64,000 bases of DNA from VGBV01 sp963780395 (GTDB lineage Bacteria > Actinomycetota > Thermoleophilia > Solirubrobacterales > 70-9), in NCBI GenBank assembly GCA_963780395.1, contig CAWABY010000017.1, forward strand, positions 186,001 to 250,000, given 5' to 3'. This document shows positions 62,935 to 64,000 of this stretch, piece by piece. The position numbers were made by a program, and so were the translations under genes. Below the pieces are notes generated by a model. The model ran no database searches. It saw only the letters and a list, made by a program, of their open reading frames with translations, and had not been told where the DNA came from. The number at the start of each line of letters is the position of its first letter. Position 1 is the first letter of the stretch.

Positions 62935-64000
62935 ACTCGCTGTTCGCGTGCATCGTCTCAAGCACCCCGTCTACCGCAACAAGGCGCTGCAGGTTGTTGC
63001 CGACGCCGTCCTCGTCGGCTTCGCCTACTACCTGGCCTTCCGCCTGCGCTTCCTGGAGAGCGCAGGTGGCCTGCCCGAGCCCTACAGCGACATGCTCTGG
63101 GGCTCGATCGGGTTCGTCGTCGCCGGCACCCTGGCGGCCCTCGCCGCGTTCGGCCTCTATGAGAAGTGGTGGCGCTACTTCCGCCTGCCCGACTTCGTCG
63201 CTCTGGTCAAGGCGACCTCGATCTCGGCGCTGGTCCTGCTCATCGCCCTCTACCTGCTGCGCCCCTTCGATGAGGCGATCCCGCGCTCGGTCCTGGTCAC
63301 GTATTTCCTGCTCAGCACCTTCATGCTGGGCGGCGCCCGCCTCCTGGTCAGGATGCTGGTCGAGCGGCCCACCCGCCGGGCCGCCACCGGGCGGACGCAG
63401 AAGGTGCTGGTGGTCGGGGCCGGCTCGGGCGGCCAGATGGTGGTGCGCGAGCTTCAGCTCAACCCCAACCTGAGTCAGAGCGCGATTGGCTTCCTCGACG
63501 ATGACGCGCGCAAGCGCGGCATGCGCCTGCACGGGACCAAGGTGCTGGGGACCACCTCGGAGATCGATCGCGTGCTGGACGAGCTGAAGCCGGACGAGGT
63601 CGTGATCGCGATTCCGTCGGCCCCGGGCGAGCTGCGCGGCCGCGTGGTCGCCGCCTGCCGCGAGCGCGACGTCAACGTGCGCACCCTGCCGACCGTGTTC
63701 GAGCTGCTCCGCGGCGGCGTGCAGCTGACCAGGCAGCTGCGCGAGGTCCAGGTCGAGGACGTGCTGGGACGCGAGCCGATCGTGATGGAGCTGGACCGGG
63801 TCGGCGCCTACCTGAACGAGAAGGTGGTGCTGGTGACCGGGGCCGGCGGCTCGATCGGCTCGGAGCTGGTGCGCCAGATCGCCCGGGTGCGCCCGAAGCT
63901 GCTGGTGATGCTCGACCACGCCGAGGACAACCTCTTCCGCATCGACCGCGAGATGATCGAGGAGCGCCACTTCACCCGGGTCGAGTCGGTGCTGGCCGAC
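62912..64000 (+). CDS. CapD-like nucleoside-diphosphate-sugar 4,6-dehydratase (partial)
   Basis: The frame begins at ATG 62912 and runs off the window end, so only the first 363 residues are seen. Four membrane helices (about 18-140) precede a first Rossmann-like part (KVLVVGAGSGGQMVVRELQL) and then an extended SDR Rossmann motif VVLVTGAGGSIGSELVRQIA. This two-part layout is that of PglF/CapD/WbpM-type UDP-GlcNAc 4,6-dehydratases. The catalytic region lies beyond the edge. Start overlaps the GT4 gene by 23 bases. Confidence 0.88.
   Translation, partial: MDRLIGSRLAVRVHRLKHPVYRNKALQVVADAVLVGFAYYLAFRLRFLESAGGLPEPYSDMLWGSIGFVVAGTLAALAAFGLYEKWWRYFRLPDFVALVKATSISALVLLIALYLLRPFDEAIPRSVLVTYFLLSTFMLGGARLLVRMLVERPTRRAATGRTQKVLVVGAGSGGQMVVRELQLNPNLSQSAIGFLDDDARKRGMRLHGTKVLGTTSEIDRVLDELKPDEVVIAIPSAPGELRGRVVAACRERDVNVRTLPTVFELLRGGVQLTRQLREVQVEDVLGREPIVMELDRVGAYLNEKVVLVTGAGGSIGSELVRQIARVRPKLLVMLDHAEDNLFRIDREMIEERHFTRVESVLAD

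Overview
The window is GC-rich chromosomal DNA from an actinobacterium, most likely class Thermoleophilia (Solirubrobacterales or a relative); this placement is inferred, not proven. Supporting it are the very high third-position GC, the PSPAMVV-type N-terminus on a secreted protein (position 1377), a mycobacteria-like kinase/FHA/PP2C/FtsW/PBP cell-wall block close to the origin, and menaquinone plus split-cytochrome-b respiration genes. It contains the replication origin neighbourhood. No transposase, integrase, CRISPR array or rRNA was found, and no gene-free stretch exceeds 300 bases.

Layout. 1-5.0 kb: small accessory and stress genes (a secreted fragment, a GlsB-type membrane protein, a SnoaL-like protein, an AraC/glyoxalase pair, and a helical membrane-associated stress trio) with two copies of a tRNA-Lys sequence in direct orientation around the trio. 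5.0-8.1 kb: a TPR protein, tatC and tatA, dcd and a zinc-ribbon protein. 8.1-16.2 kb: one tightly coupled minus-strand operon, hemB - AhbA/B-like fusion - hemL - unknown helical protein - Rieske protein - cytochrome b - subunit IV/cytochrome c fusion - menG/ubiE - polyprenyl diphosphate synthase, which joins heme, menaquinone and quinol oxidation. 16.3-28.6 kb: an ABC exporter, a YmdB-like phosphodiesterase, GT-C/GtrA/phosphodiesterase envelope genes, an aminotransferase with a first Ddl, a secreted propeller/RTX protein, a bifunctional nuclease, small-domain proteins and tRNA-Ile.

28.6-43.1 kb is the origin region: parB, parA, rsmG, khpB/jag, yidC, yidD, rnpA and rpmH on the minus strand, diverging from dnaA, dnaN, recF, a DciA-like gene, gyrB and gyrA on the plus strand. 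Degenerate DnaA boxes sit between dnaA and dnaN. 43.1-55.4 kb holds an HNH protein, pheA, a CARDB membrane protein facing a multi-pass kinase, then fhaA-fhaB-pstP-ftsW/rodA-pbp-pknB(PASTA)-ddl. 55.4-59.5 kb (minus) has a third kinase, purM, uppP and dedA. 59.6-64 kb begins a surface-polysaccharide locus (sugar transferase, DegT aminotransferase, GT4 glycosyltransferase, CapD-like dehydratase cut by the window end).

A caution for the reader: at least six genes (secreted fragment, SnoaL, glyoxalase, AhbA/B, parA, yidC) carry single-base frameshifts that can be repaired by eye, and seven of the eight events are extra bases. yidC and parA are normally important or essential, so sequencing or assembly error is more likely than decay. 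dnaA and fhaA lack a standard start codon at the position their ribosome binding sites and family alignment demand.
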